From an uncultured Pelagibacteraceae bacterium (GTDB taxonomy: Bacteria > Pseudomonadota > Alphaproteobacteria > Pelagibacterales > Pelagibacteraceae), in NCBI GenBank assembly GCA_902597335.1, contig CACJXK010000001.1, forward strand, positions 248,001 to 312,000: DNA of 64,000 bases, read 5' to 3'. The stretch's first letter is position 1. Each line of letters starts with the position of its first letter. The position numbers and the translations under genes are program-made. Positions 48,853 through 57,435 of the stretch are shown piece after piece. Below the pieces are notes generated by a model that saw only the letters and a list, made by a program, of their open reading frames with translations, did no database searches and had not been told where the DNA came from.

Positions 48853-49792
48853 AAATTATTTTGAAGTTTTAAGACCAGGTATAAATACAACTTTCCAAGA
48901 TAATGGTAGAAAAAATTTCTATCATATAGGGATACCTTTTAGTGGTGCGATGGATAATAGAAATTTTGTTATAGCTAATGCTCTTTTAGATAATAAAAAA
49001 AATAATCCTGTTATAGAATTTGCATTACAAGGGCCAAAATTGAGATTCAAAGGTGATAAAGTTTATTTTAATGTCACTGGTGATGTAAACTTTCAAATAT
49101 TACGAAAAAATAAAATAGAAGAGGGAGTTTGTTATCAAAATATTGTTTTAGAAAATAATGATTGTTTAGACCTTATATCTACCAATAGGTCTGTTTATGG
49201 TTATTTATCAGTAAATGCGTCATTTAAGATAGATTTTTATCTTGATAGCTGCTCAGTAAATACGAAAGCAGAAATTGGCGCTAATAACGGAAAAATATTA
49301 GAAAAAAATCAAATAATTGAAATAGAAAATATAACAAAAAAGTATTCTCTGAATAAATTAGATTACATAAATTCAAAAATTGAGAATATACGAGTGATAA
49401 AAGGACCACACTTCGATTATTTTTCTAAAACCGCAAAAGAATTATTTTTTAAAGAGAAATTTAGTGTAACCAAATTGACTGATAGAATGGGAATTAGATT
49501 AGACGGACCAAAAATTGAAAACATTAAAAATACAAACATCAAATCTGAGGGATTAGTTAAAGGAACAATTCAAATAACAGCTGATGGCAACCCAATTATT
49601 ATGCTTTCCGATCATGGGACTATTGGTGGTTATCCCAAAATTGGAGTTGTTATAAGCGCTGATTACGATAAGTTAGTTCAAATACCTCCTGGAAGTAAAA
49701 TTAAATTTAAAGAAATCAATTTAAAAGACGCTGAGATTATTTACAAACTTTATGAAATGGAAACCCAAAATTTAATATCCAAAACTAAATGA
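48845..49792 (+). CDS. pxpC: 5-oxoprolinase subunit C
   Basis: 315 aa of the allophanate-hydrolase-subunit-2/KipA family: LRPGINTTFQDNGRKNFYHIG, SGAMDNRNFVIANALL, TDRMGIRLDGP and HGTIGGYPKIGVVI. The frame is open to 48794 but the ATG at 48845, 8 nt inside pxpB, gives the standard N-terminus. Overlaps the following transporter gene by 4 nt, so pxpBC and the exporter are one unit. Confidence 0.93.
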   Translation: MTENYFEVLRPGINTTFQDNGRKNFYHIGIPFSGAMDNRNFVIANALLDNKKNNPVIEFALQGPKLRFKGDKVYFNVTGDVNFQILRKNKIEEGVCYQNIVLENNDCLDLISTNRSVYGYLSVNASFKIDFYLDSCSVNTKAEIGANNGKILEKNQIIEIENITKKYSLNKLDYINSKIENIRVIKGPHFDYFSKTAKELFFKEKFSVTKLTDRMGIRLDGPKIENIKNTNIKSEGLVKGTIQITADGNPIIMLSDHGTIGGYPKIGVVISADYDKLVQIPPGSKIKFKEINLKDAEIIYKLYEMETQNLISKTK

Positions 49793-50667
49793 ATTTAATT
49801 TCAAAATTACCTGGACCATTATTAATTTTTCTTGGTGCATTTTGTCTTAGTTTTGGAGGTTTAATTGTAAAATCGTTTGAAGGGTCAACTTTATGGCAAA
49901 TATTATTTTGGAGACAAGTTTTTTTTATAATTACTGTAACTATATTTTTATACTTTAATTATAAAAAGAATGTATTTAGCAAAATTTACTTATCAGGAAT
50001 TCCAGGATTAATTGGAGGAATTATTCTTGGTATTGGATTTAGTAGTTATGTTTTTGCCATGTATAATACTACAGTTGCAAATACTAATTTTATTATACAG
50101 ACACAGACAATCTTTTTAGCAATTTTTGGTTATTTTTTTTTAAAAGAAAAAATTTCAAAAATTACATTGGCATCAATTATTTTAGCAATATCAGGTTTAA
50201 TACTTATGCTTGGAAATACTCTTTCAAGTGGTCAAATGTCAGGAAATATTGTTGCTTTTGTAATGCCTATTACTTTTGCAATTTTAATTTTAATTGTAAG
50301 AAAATATCCGACTGTTGATATGGTACCTCTTCAACTAGTAGCAGGTGTAGTTGCAATGATTATTGGTTTCTTAGCATCAACTAAAATTTCTATATCTATG
50401 TATGATATATTTTTAGCATTTATATCAGGCACATTTCAAATTGGGCTTGGTTTTATATTTATAACAATTGGAGCTAAAAAAACATTATCTGCAATGGTTG
50501 GCATAATTATGCTTACAGAAGCAATTTTAGGTCCTTTGTGGGCATGGCTTTTTGTAAATGAAAATCCATCATTCTACGTGTTAATTGGTGGTGGGATAAT
50601 AATATTTGCAGTTTTTCTACAATTTGTCTCATCATTTAAAGGCGAAAATAAATATAATCCTCAATAA
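49789..50667 (+). CDS. DMT-superfamily EamA transporter
   Basis: 292 aa, ten membrane helices as two EamA repeats (first repeat ends FLAIFGYFFLKEKISKITLASIIL, second ends TEAILGPLWAWLFVNENPSFYVLIGGGII). Usually exporters of metabolites or amino acids. Coupled to pxpC at its start and sharing a base with the FAD oxidase gene at its end (TAATG). Confidence 0.85.
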   Translation: MNLISKLPGPLLIFLGAFCLSFGGLIVKSFEGSTLWQILFWRQVFFIITVTIFLYFNYKKNVFSKIYLSGIPGLIGGIILGIGFSSYVFAMYNTTVANTNFIIQTQTIFLAIFGYFFLKEKISKITLASIILAISGLILMLGNTLSSGQMSGNIVAFVMPITFAILILIVRKYPTVDMVPLQLVAGVVAMIIGFLASTKISISMYDIFLAFISGTFQIGLGFIFITIGAKKTLSAMVGIIMLTEAILGPLWAWLFVNENPSFYVLIGGGIIIFAVFLQFVSSFKGENKYNPQ

Positions 50668-51905
50668 TGAAATTAGCAATTATAGGATCTGGTATTTCAG
50701 GTCTAAGCTCAGCATACTATCTTTCGAAAAATCATAAAGTTGATCTTTTTGAGAAAGAAGATCACTTCGGTGGACACTCTCATACTATAGATATTAAAAT
50801 TCAAGATAATATTATACCAGTAGATATTGGTTTCATTGTTTTTAACAAAAAAACTTATCCTCATCTTATTAATTTTTTTGAAGAAAATAATATAGCTATA
50901 GAGAAAAGTAATATGTCATTTTCAGTATCGGTTAGAGACTCAGAAATTGAATATTGTGGGAAAGGAATATCAGGAATATTTAGTAATAAATTAAATTTAT
51001 TTAATATTAAATTTTTAAAAATGTTTTTTACAATAATTGATTTTTATAAAAAAAGTGAAAATAAGAGCTTAATTAATGAAAATATTAATTTAGGCGAGTA
51101 TTTAGAGCAATTGAATGTTTCAGATTATTTTATAAAATTTCATATTATCCCAATGGTGTCAGCTATATGGTCAATGCCACCTTATGAGGCAAAACAGATG
51201 CCACTAGGTTTTTTTTTAAAATTTTTTCAAAATCATGGTCTTTTTAAATTAAAAAATAGACCTCAATGGTTCACAGTTTCAAACAGAAGCAGAACATACG
51301 TTGATAAAATACTTAGTAATATAAGTGGTGAATATTTTAAAAATTATCACATAAATAAAATTAAAAGAATTCAATCTGGTATTCAGGTTTATTATGGCGA
51401 TAAAAATGAGTATTTTACTTATGATAAAGTCATACTAGCCACACATGCCGATCAAGCTCTTTCAATAATTGAAGATCCAAATGAAATTGAAAAAAAGATT
51501 TTAAGTAATTTTAAATATAAAACAAATGAAGCTGTCATTCATGAGGATATAAATTACATGCCAAAAAATAATAAAGCCTGGTGTTCTTGGAATTCCTCAG
51601 TAAAGGCAGAAAACAGTGAGCAAAATTCTATTACTTACTGGTTAAATTTATTACAGAATCTAGATATTTCTAAAAATATATTTTTGACATTAAATCCATA
51701 TTTAAAAATACCTGAAGAAAAAATATTTAAGAAAGTACAATTTACACATCCATATTTTGATCAAAAAGCGATTGATAGTCAAAAGGATCTACATTTAATT
51801 CAAAATAAAAATAATATTTTATTCTGTGGAAGTTATTTTGGTTATGGTTTTCATGAAGATGGTATAAAATCATCATTAGATATGATGAAGTATATTAATG
51901 CTTAA
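50667..51905 (+). CDS. FAD-dependent amine-oxidase-like oxidoreductase (cfa-linked)
   Basis: 412 aa. FAD motif IIGSGISGLSSAYYLSKNHKV with VDLFEKEDHFGGHSHTID, SAIWSMPPYEAKQMP and a C-terminal GSYFGYGFHEDG. It is the flavoprotein routinely found next to DUF1365 and a Cfa-like methyltransferase, a set that in Rhodobacter belongs to the singlet-oxygen response and has been linked to lipid modification. Probably acts on membrane acyl chains (inference). Overlaps DUF1365 by 8 nt. Confidence 0.85.
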   Translation: MKLAIIGSGISGLSSAYYLSKNHKVDLFEKEDHFGGHSHTIDIKIQDNIIPVDIGFIVFNKKTYPHLINFFEENNIAIEKSNMSFSVSVRDSEIEYCGKGISGIFSNKLNLFNIKFLKMFFTIIDFYKKSENKSLINENINLGEYLEQLNVSDYFIKFHIIPMVSAIWSMPPYEAKQMPLGFFLKFFQNHGLFKLKNRPQWFTVSNRSRTYVDKILSNISGEYFKNYHINKIKRIQSGIQVYYGDKNEYFTYDKVILATHADQALSIIEDPNEIEKKILSNFKYKTNEAVIHEDINYMPKNNKAWCSWNSSVKAENSEQNSITYWLNLLQNLDISKNIFLTLNPYLKIPEEKIFKKVQFTHPYFDQKAIDSQKDLHLIQNKNNILFCGSYFGYGFHEDGIKSSLDMMKYINA

Positions 51906-52674
51906 AAACTCAAAGATTTATATTGGAAAAGTAATTCACAGAAGATTTAAACCTAAAAATCACCATTTTAAATATAGGGTATTTTCATTGTTAATTGACC
52001 TTGATGATTTAGAGGAAATTAATAATAAAATGACAATGTTTTCTTATAATAAATTTAATATTATAAGTTTCTTTGATAAAGATCACGGCGCACGTGATGG
52101 AACATCTTTAAAAAATTGGGTTAAACAAAATTTAAACAATATTGGCATTGACGAAACTGAAGTCAAAATTAAATTACTATGCTATCCAAGAATCTTTGGC
52201 TACGTATTTAATCCTTTAAGTGTTTTCTTTATTTACAATAAATATAACAAAATAATTTCAATTTTCTATGAAGTTAAAAATACCTTTGGAGAGCAGCATA
52301 CTTATATTTTTAAAACACAAGATACTGAGATTATAAAAAATAGCTGTGTAAAAAAATTCCATGTATCACCTTTTATAGAAATGGAGTGTATTTATAAATT
52401 TAGAGTGAACAAACCTTCTGATAAAATATCTGTTATAATAGACCAATCTGATAAAGAAGGTAAATTGTTATTTGCATCGCAAGACGGTATCGTAAAAGAT
52501 TTTAGTGAAAAAAATTTGTTCTTTTCTTATATTTTTCACCCGTTAATGACATTTAAAGTTATTGTCGCAATCCATTATGAAGCATTTAAATTATGGTTAA
52601 AAGGAATAAGGTTTATTAAAAAAAAGTTAAAAATTAAAAATAATATTTCAGTAGAAAAAAATGAATTTAAATAA
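51898..52674 (+). CDS. DUF1365 family protein
   Basis: 258 aa. Recognised by IYIGKVIHRRFKPKNHHFKYRVF, FNIISFFDKDHGARDG and KLLCYPRIFGYVFNPLSVFFIY, then VKNTFGEQHTY and the KKFHVSPFIEM motif. Molecular function is not known. Always neighbours the FAD oxidase and Cfa genes, as here (overlaps of 8 and 14 nt), so it is likely a component of the same lipid-modifying pathway. Confidence 0.9.
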   Translation: MLKNSKIYIGKVIHRRFKPKNHHFKYRVFSLLIDLDDLEEINNKMTMFSYNKFNIISFFDKDHGARDGTSLKNWVKQNLNNIGIDETEVKIKLLCYPRIFGYVFNPLSVFFIYNKYNKIISIFYEVKNTFGEQHTYIFKTQDTEIIKNSCVKKFHVSPFIEMECIYKFRVNKPSDKISVIIDQSDKEGKLLFASQDGIVKDFSEKNLFFSYIFHPLMTFKVIVAIHYEAFKLWLKGIRFIKKKLKIKNNISVEKNEFK

Positions 52675-53833
52675 ATTTTCAGACAAGATCGTTTTTAGTT
52701 CGCTTAAATATATTAAACATGGAAAGTTAAAGATAATCAATCATGATGGGGAAGTTTATAATTTTGGAAATGAAAATGAAAAATTACACGCTCATTTAAA
52801 AATTAATAAGCCAGGACTTACTCTAAAAATAATTAAAAATGGTAGCATCGGTTTAGCAGAAGCGTACATGGATAATTGTTTTGAAACTGAAAATTTGACT
52901 AATCTGATAGAGTTAGCTGCTAAAAATATAAAAATAATTCATAAATTTTCTGGATCTTTTGACCTTGCAATACTTAACAAGATTAAAAATTTCTTTGTTA
53001 AAAATAATAAATCTAGAAGTAAAGAAAATATAAGAAAACATTATGACTTAGGAAATGAATTCTTTTCATTATGGCTTGATAAAACATTAACATATTCGAG
53101 TGCAATTTTTGAAGAAGGGAATAATTTAGAGGAAGCTCAAATAAATAAATATAAGAAACTTTCAAATCTAGTAAGGCCCAAGTCTGGTGATAAGATGCTT
53201 GAGATAGGATGTGGTTGGGGAGGTTTTGCAGAATATATTGGCAAAAATTATGATGTAAAATTAGATTGTATTACTATTTCAAAAAAACAATATGAATTTT
53301 CAAAGGAGAGAGTTCATAAAAATGGTTTAAATGAAAAGATAAATATACAAATGCTAGACTTTAGAGACATTAAAAATAAATATAATTCAATTGCATCAAT
53401 AGAGATGATTGAGGCTGTTGGTCACAACTATTTAAAAAATTATTTTAATACTATAAAACAAAATCTATTAGACGGTGGGACTGCAGCCATTCAGGCAATC
53501 ACAATTGATGATAGTATTTACGATAGGTATAAAAATAAGACCGATTTCATTCAAAAATACATTTTCCCTGGTGGTTTTTTACCAAGCAAGAATGAGTTAA
53601 TTTCTTTATCAAATCAATCAGGACTCAAATTTGAACAATGTAGTTCTTACGGAGATCATTACTCAAATACACTAAGCATTTGGCGAGATGAATTTTTCAA
53701 AAAATGGGATCAAATATCATCTCAAGGTTTCGATAACACATTTAAAAGAATGTGGAATTTTTATTTGTCTTACTGTGAAGCTGGATTTAAATCCAAAAAT
53801 ATTGATTTAATACAATTTGCTCTTCAAAAATAA
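52661..53833 (+). CDS. cfa: Cyclopropane-fatty-acyl-phospholipid synthase family methyltransferase
   Basis: 390 aa. SAM site MLEIGCGWGGFAEYIG, substrate region RKHYDLGNEFFSLWLDKTLTYSSA, SIEMIEAVGHNYLKNYF, and IDDSIYDRYKNKTDFIQKYIFPGG are all typical. Adds a methylene or methyl group to unsaturated acyl chains in membrane phospholipids. With its FAD and DUF1365 partners it may make a modified lipid other than a plain cyclopropane, such as a furan or methylated fatty acid (inference from Rhodobacter). Confidence 0.93.
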   Translation: MNLNKFSDKIVFSSLKYIKHGKLKIINHDGEVYNFGNENEKLHAHLKINKPGLTLKIIKNGSIGLAEAYMDNCFETENLTNLIELAAKNIKIIHKFSGSFDLAILNKIKNFFVKNNKSRSKENIRKHYDLGNEFFSLWLDKTLTYSSAIFEEGNNLEEAQINKYKKLSNLVRPKSGDKMLEIGCGWGGFAEYIGKNYDVKLDCITISKKQYEFSKERVHKNGLNEKINIQMLDFRDIKNKYNSIASIEMIEAVGHNYLKNYFNTIKQNLLDGGTAAIQAITIDDSIYDRYKNKTDFIQKYIFPGGFLPSKNELISLSNQSGLKFEQCSSYGDHYSNTLSIWRDEFFKKWDQISSQGFDNTFKRMWNFYLSYCEAGFKSKNIDLIQFALQK

Positions 53834-53837
53834 CTTC

Positions 53838-54374
53838 ATGAAATTAAAATATTTTTTGTTGATAATAATTGCTGTATTGATTACAAATTGTTCATCTAAT
53901 CAAGGCATGAAACCAGAAGATTTTAAAAACCAAAAACCTCGACTGATAATTGAGGAGTATTTATCCGGAAATGTAAAAGCTTGGGGTATTTTACAAAACA
54001 GATCAGGGAAAGTTACTCGGCAGTTCTCTGCAGATTTGAATGGTAAGTGGGATGGTAAGCAATTAATACTTGATGAGAAATTTATTTGGAATGATGGAGA
54101 AATACAAAATAGACAGTGGACCATAGATAAGATTGATGAACATAACTATGCGGGTACTGCTGGAGACGTAGTTGGAACAGCAAAAGGATACTCTTATGGG
54201 CCTGCTTTTAAATTTGAATATGTATTACTTGTGCCTGTAAAAGGAAGAGAAATTAAAATTACGTTTGATGATTGGATTTTCATGCAAGATGAAAGAGTAG
54301 CAATCAATAGAGCTAAAATGACAAAGTTTGGAATTAAAGTTGCAGAATTAACAGTGATGTTTGTTAAAGACTAA
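53838..54374 (+). CDS. DUF3833 family lipoprotein
   Basis: 178 aa. The lipobox LITNC at about residues 15-19 marks a lipoprotein; the frame is open to 53817 but the ATG at 53838 gives a proper signal. DUF3833 features: FSADLNGKWDGKQLILDEKFIWNDGE, GYSYGPAFKFEYVLLVPV and IKITFDDWIFMQDE. A lipocalin-like barrel is expected. A known companion of cfa/DUF1365 clusters; function unknown. Nearly meets the convergent SDR gene (2 nt). Confidence 0.87.
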   Translation: MKLKYFLLIIIAVLITNCSSNQGMKPEDFKNQKPRLIIEEYLSGNVKAWGILQNRSGKVTRQFSADLNGKWDGKQLILDEKFIWNDGEIQNRQWTIDKIDEHNYAGTAGDVVGTAKGYSYGPAFKFEYVLLVPVKGREIKITFDDWIFMQDERVAINRAKMTKFGIKVAELTVMFVKD

Positions 54375-54376
54375 AA

Positions 54377-55132
54377 CTATTTTTTTTGTAATTTAGTCAT
54401 TTTTTTTACTAAATAAAAATAAAATCTGTCTGGAATAATTTTAAAAAATTTTAATACAAGAGTTAACGATTTTGGAAAATGTATTTCAAATTTATTGCTT
54501 TTAATTAGACCATCATAAATTTTATCCGCAGAATATTCTGGTGTTTTAAGAAATGGCATTTTAAAATCATTTTTATCAGTCATAGGTGTTTTTATAAAGC
54601 CAGGAGAAACTAAACATACTCTCACACCGTATCTTCCAAAATCAAAGTAAAGACTCTCTGCAAGATTATTTAAAGCAGCTTTTGATGGACCATAGCCAGT
54701 AGAGTTTGGCAGACCTTTGTAACCTGCAATAGAGGAAACTATTGTTATTATTCCATTTTTCCTATTTCTAAAATGATCTTCAACAGCTTTAATACAATTG
54801 AGAGTTCCAAAAAAATTTACTTTAAATACATTTTCAATTTGCTCAACATCAATTTCTTTTTCTTTTTTAGGGTCCCATGTGCCTGTAGAAAAGAAACAAA
54901 TATCAATATCTCCAAACTTATCTTTTATATTGTTCATAATCTCAAAACATTTTCCCTTATCATTTACATCTAAAGGAAATGATTTGATGTTTGGATTGAT
55001 GCCCTCAACCTCTTTTAAAATATTTTCTCTTCTTCCAGAAATCGCAACATTCCAACCTTGATTTGCAAACTTAATTGCTACTGCCTTTCCTATTCCAGTG
55101 CCACCACCAGTTATCCAAATTACTTTTTTCAT
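54377..55132 (-). CDS. Short-chain dehydrogenase/reductase
   Basis: 251 aa with classical SDR motifs: cofactor GGGTGIGKA, catalytic Ser in IVSSIAGYKG and YxxxK in GYGPSKAAL. The basic residue after the glycine motif and GRR in SGRRENIL suggest NADP. A C-terminal hydrophobic/basic tail (LVLKFFKIIPDRFYFYLVKK) may attach to the membrane. Similar SDRs are standard members of cfa/photolyase islands; substrate unknown. Confidence 0.9.
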   Translation of the reverse strand: MKKVIWITGGGTGIGKAVAIKFANQGWNVAISGRRENILKEVEGINPNIKSFPLDVNDKGKCFEIMNNIKDKFGDIDICFFSTGTWDPKKEKEIDVEQIENVFKVNFFGTLNCIKAVEDHFRNRKNGIITIVSSIAGYKGLPNSTGYGPSKAALNNLAESLYFDFGRYGVRVCLVSPGFIKTPMTDKNDFKMPFLKTPEYSADKIYDGLIKSNKFEIHFPKSLTLVLKFFKIIPDRFYFYLVKKMTKLQKK

Positions 55133-55169
55133 CTATATTTAACGTTTTATCATATAAAAATACTTAGAC

Positions 55170-55463
55170 ATGCGACAAGAATTGAATAGTATTAATTATA
55201 ATGAGAATTATATCAGGTTTATGTTTAAAATTATAATTGTATATGAATTAATTTTTGTATTGTTTTGGAATATTCTTTATTATTCTAATTCAGGTGTTGA
55301 GAATTGGTTCCAAGAAAAAATTTTAACAGCTATATTTGTTTTTCTATCGACAATGGCTTTAGGACTTACCCTAATTTATGTAATTTACTACAGTTTGAAA
55401 ATTACTGGATTATCAAAAATACTAAAATCTTTAAAAGATCCTAGAAAGAGTAAAACTCAGTAG
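55170..55463 (+). CDS. Small two-helix membrane protein, unrecognised
   Basis: 97 aa with two hydrophobic helices (FKIIIVYELIFVLFWNILYY and LTAIFVFLSTMALGLTLIYVI) joined by a short loop, and a basic tail (KSLKDPRKSKTQ). Not matched to a family. Lies alone on the plus strand inside the photo-oxidative island, and its stop abuts the convergent DUF2256 stop. Confidence 0.6.
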   Translation: MRQELNSINYNENYIRFMFKIIIVYELIFVLFWNILYYSNSGVENWFQEKILTAIFVFLSTMALGLTLIYVIYYSLKITGLSKILKSLKDPRKSKTQ

Positions 55464-55592
55464 TTAATTATTTGAAGCACATTTCTTTGAACAATATTTT
55501 ACTTTATCCCAGTTAAGCTTCCACTTTTTTCGCCAAGCAAAAGGACGATTACAAATTTTACAAATCTTAGTTGGCAAATTTTGTTTCTTCAT
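55464..55592 (-). CDS. DUF2256 small zinc-ribbon-like protein (42 aa)
   Basis: Begins KKQNLPTKICKICNRPFAWR, and WKLNWDKVKYCSKKCASNN follows two lysines later, which matches the DUF2256 pattern of two CxxC-type pairs around an RKKW core. The ATG overlaps the DCC-protein stop (ATGA) and the gene fills the gap exactly. DUF2256 genes are commonly next to photolyase-related genes, as here (one gene away). Molecular function unknown; likely binds one Zn2+. Confidence 0.85.
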   Translation of the reverse strand: MKKQNLPTKICKICNRPFAWRKKWKLNWDKVKYCSKKCASNN

Positions 55593-55939
55593 TTTAATTG
55601 TTTCCTATTTTTTAAAAATAAAAAATAAGCTGCAATTTCATAAAGATAGTGAAAAATAAAAAATAATGGTTTTATTGAGAAAATTTTAGATAAAAATTTA
55701 TATTTTGGTATTTTTGACCAAATAATAATAAAAGCTTTAGCTCCGCCAATAACTTCTCCATCAACTATAACATGCAATCTTCTAAGTAATTCTTTTTGAG
55801 ATTTAGATGTAATTTTAACAGCATCTTCGTTATTGGTAATATCAACCCACTCTAAATCAGTATTAGCAATTTTTTTATAGTGGTTAATTTCCATCCTACA
55901 AATATTACAAGAATTGTTAAAATATACTTTAGTTCCCAT
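55589..55939 (-). CDS. DUF393/DCC-type thiol-disulfide oxidoreductase-like protein
   Basis: 116 aa. The N-terminal VYFNNSCNICRMEINHYK has the CxxC of the thioredoxin-like DCC family, although the usual leading DGDC Asp is Asn. Then WVDITNNEDA and RLHVIVDGEVIGGAKAF are family features; a hydrophobic C-terminus follows. Overlaps the photolyase-related gene (11 nt) and DUF2256 (4 nt), forming a three-gene minus-strand operon. Confidence 0.83.
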   Translation of the reverse strand: MGTKVYFNNSCNICRMEINHYKKIANTDLEWVDITNNEDAVKITSKSQKELLRRLHVIVDGEVIGGAKAFIIIWSKIPKYKFLSKIFSIKPLFFIFHYLYEIAAYFLFLKNRKQLK

Positions 55940-57425
55940 ATGTATTCATCTTAATAAATTTATCTGCCTCTGATAAGATTAATTTTTTTCGATCTTCCTT
56001 CATTTTATCAAAAATCCTCACCATCATTGATAGTCTAGGATTTTTTAAAAAAAACTTTCTATTTCTATCTATGAAACGCCAGTAAAGACCATCCATAATA
56101 TTGCACCAACTGCCTCTTTTAAAGTCCATCATTTTCATGAAATAACTAGAACCACATATGTAAGGTTTGGTAGCAAATATACCACCATCACTAAACAACC
56201 CCATACCGTAAACGTTTGGTACCATTACCCAATCTGACGAGTCAACAAACATCTCCATAAACCACTTATAAACTGATTTTGGTTCAACTTCGCACAAATT
56301 CATTATGTTCGATAATATCATTAATCTTTCAATATGATGTGACCATCCAAACTTATCAGCATTTTTAATAGAGTGATCCAATGGATCCAAGCCAGTAGTG
56401 CCATTGTAAAATGAAATTTTCATTTTTCTAGAATGTTTAAAGAAATTTCCATTTTCCATTTCTTTGTTATAATTTTGGTATATTCCCCTCATAAATTCCC
56501 TCCAACCAATAATTTGTCTTATAAAGCCTTCTAAGGAATTGAGTCTTACACCTTTAGCATGATGAAAATTCATAACTTTTTGCATAATAATATCAGGTGT
56601 AATTAAACCTAAATTTAGATAGGGACTAAGTGCGCTATGAAACAAAATATTATTTTTTTGATCGACTGCATCTTCGTAATCTCCAAATAAGTTAAGTTTT
56701 TCTTTTATAAAAAAATCAAGCAGTTTCAAAACATCATTATATTCAGTAGCAAACCAAAAATTTTCTGTATGACCAGGATGTTTATTAAATAATTTTTGAA
56801 TAACAGGTTTTAGATTTTTTGTATGACTACTTTCTTTGATATTTGGTTGTTTAGGAATGGAAATATTTTTTGGTAATTTTTTTCTATTATCCTCATCAAA
56901 GCTCCATTTTCCACCCTCAGGTGAACCATCTTTGTTTAATAAAATATTTAATCTTTCTCTTTTGTCTTTATAATATTTTGCCATAAAGGGCTTTTTTGTA
57001 ATTGATAAATATTTCTTAAAATCCTCACGACTATCTAGAAACATAGGGGATTGTAAAATATTCCATTTTACATTCTGTTTGTTTAAAAAATTTTTTATTT
57101 TTGCTTCAAAAAATTTATCCTCTATTTCGAAACTTGTGACTTCATTTATTTTATTTTTTTTTAAAATTAATTCTAATTTTTTAGTATAATCTTTTTTAAA
57201 ATCACTCGAATCGACCTTTGAATAATTGAGTTTAAATTTGTTATCTTTCAATCTGTCTGCGTAGGACCTCATTGAAGACAAAAATAATAGAATTTTCAAT
57301 TTATGGTGTCTCTCATACGTGCACAATTGGTAGTCTTCCGACATAAAAAAAAGGTGGTCTTTTTTGTAGCGGTCAAGGTTTTTTAATGGAAATAATTGAT
57401 TTCCAAGTATAAAAAATAATTTCAT
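55929..57425 (-). CDS. Deoxyribodipyrimidine photolyase-related protein (FeS-BCP/PhrB-CryB lineage)
   Basis: 498 aa. N-terminal antenna-binding fold (KLFFILGNQLFP) and C-terminal FAD domain: GFIRQIIGWREFMRGIYQN, GWSHHIERLMILSNIMNL and MVPNVYGMGLFSDGGIFATK are diagnostic of the iron-sulfur bacterial cryptochrome/(6-4) photolyase group. Family members bind FAD and usually a 4Fe-4S cluster through four Cys, but here the loop between KMMDF and WCNIMDGLYW is shortened and only Cys378, 424 and 441 occur in the region, so the cluster may be absent. Light-driven DNA repair or light sensing is likely; first gene of the minus-strand operon, 10 nt from a divergent SDR. Confidence 0.88.
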   Translation of the reverse strand: MKLFFILGNQLFPLKNLDRYKKDHLFFMSEDYQLCTYERHHKLKILLFLSSMRSYADRLKDNKFKLNYSKVDSSDFKKDYTKKLELILKKNKINEVTSFEIEDKFFEAKIKNFLNKQNVKWNILQSPMFLDSREDFKKYLSITKKPFMAKYYKDKRERLNILLNKDGSPEGGKWSFDEDNRKKLPKNISIPKQPNIKESSHTKNLKPVIQKLFNKHPGHTENFWFATEYNDVLKLLDFFIKEKLNLFGDYEDAVDQKNNILFHSALSPYLNLGLITPDIIMQKVMNFHHAKGVRLNSLEGFIRQIIGWREFMRGIYQNYNKEMENGNFFKHSRKMKISFYNGTTGLDPLDHSIKNADKFGWSHHIERLMILSNIMNLCEVEPKSVYKWFMEMFVDSSDWVMVPNVYGMGLFSDGGIFATKPYICGSSYFMKMMDFKRGSWCNIMDGLYWRFIDRNRKFFLKNPRLSMMVRIFDKMKEDRKKLILSEADKFIKMNTYGN

Positions 57426-57435
57426 TATTATTTAT

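Noticed and set aside
54773-55061. Two overlapping plus-strand frames opposite the SDR gene
   Set aside because: Antisense shadows of a conserved gene; hydrophobic composition is explained by AT-rich complement.
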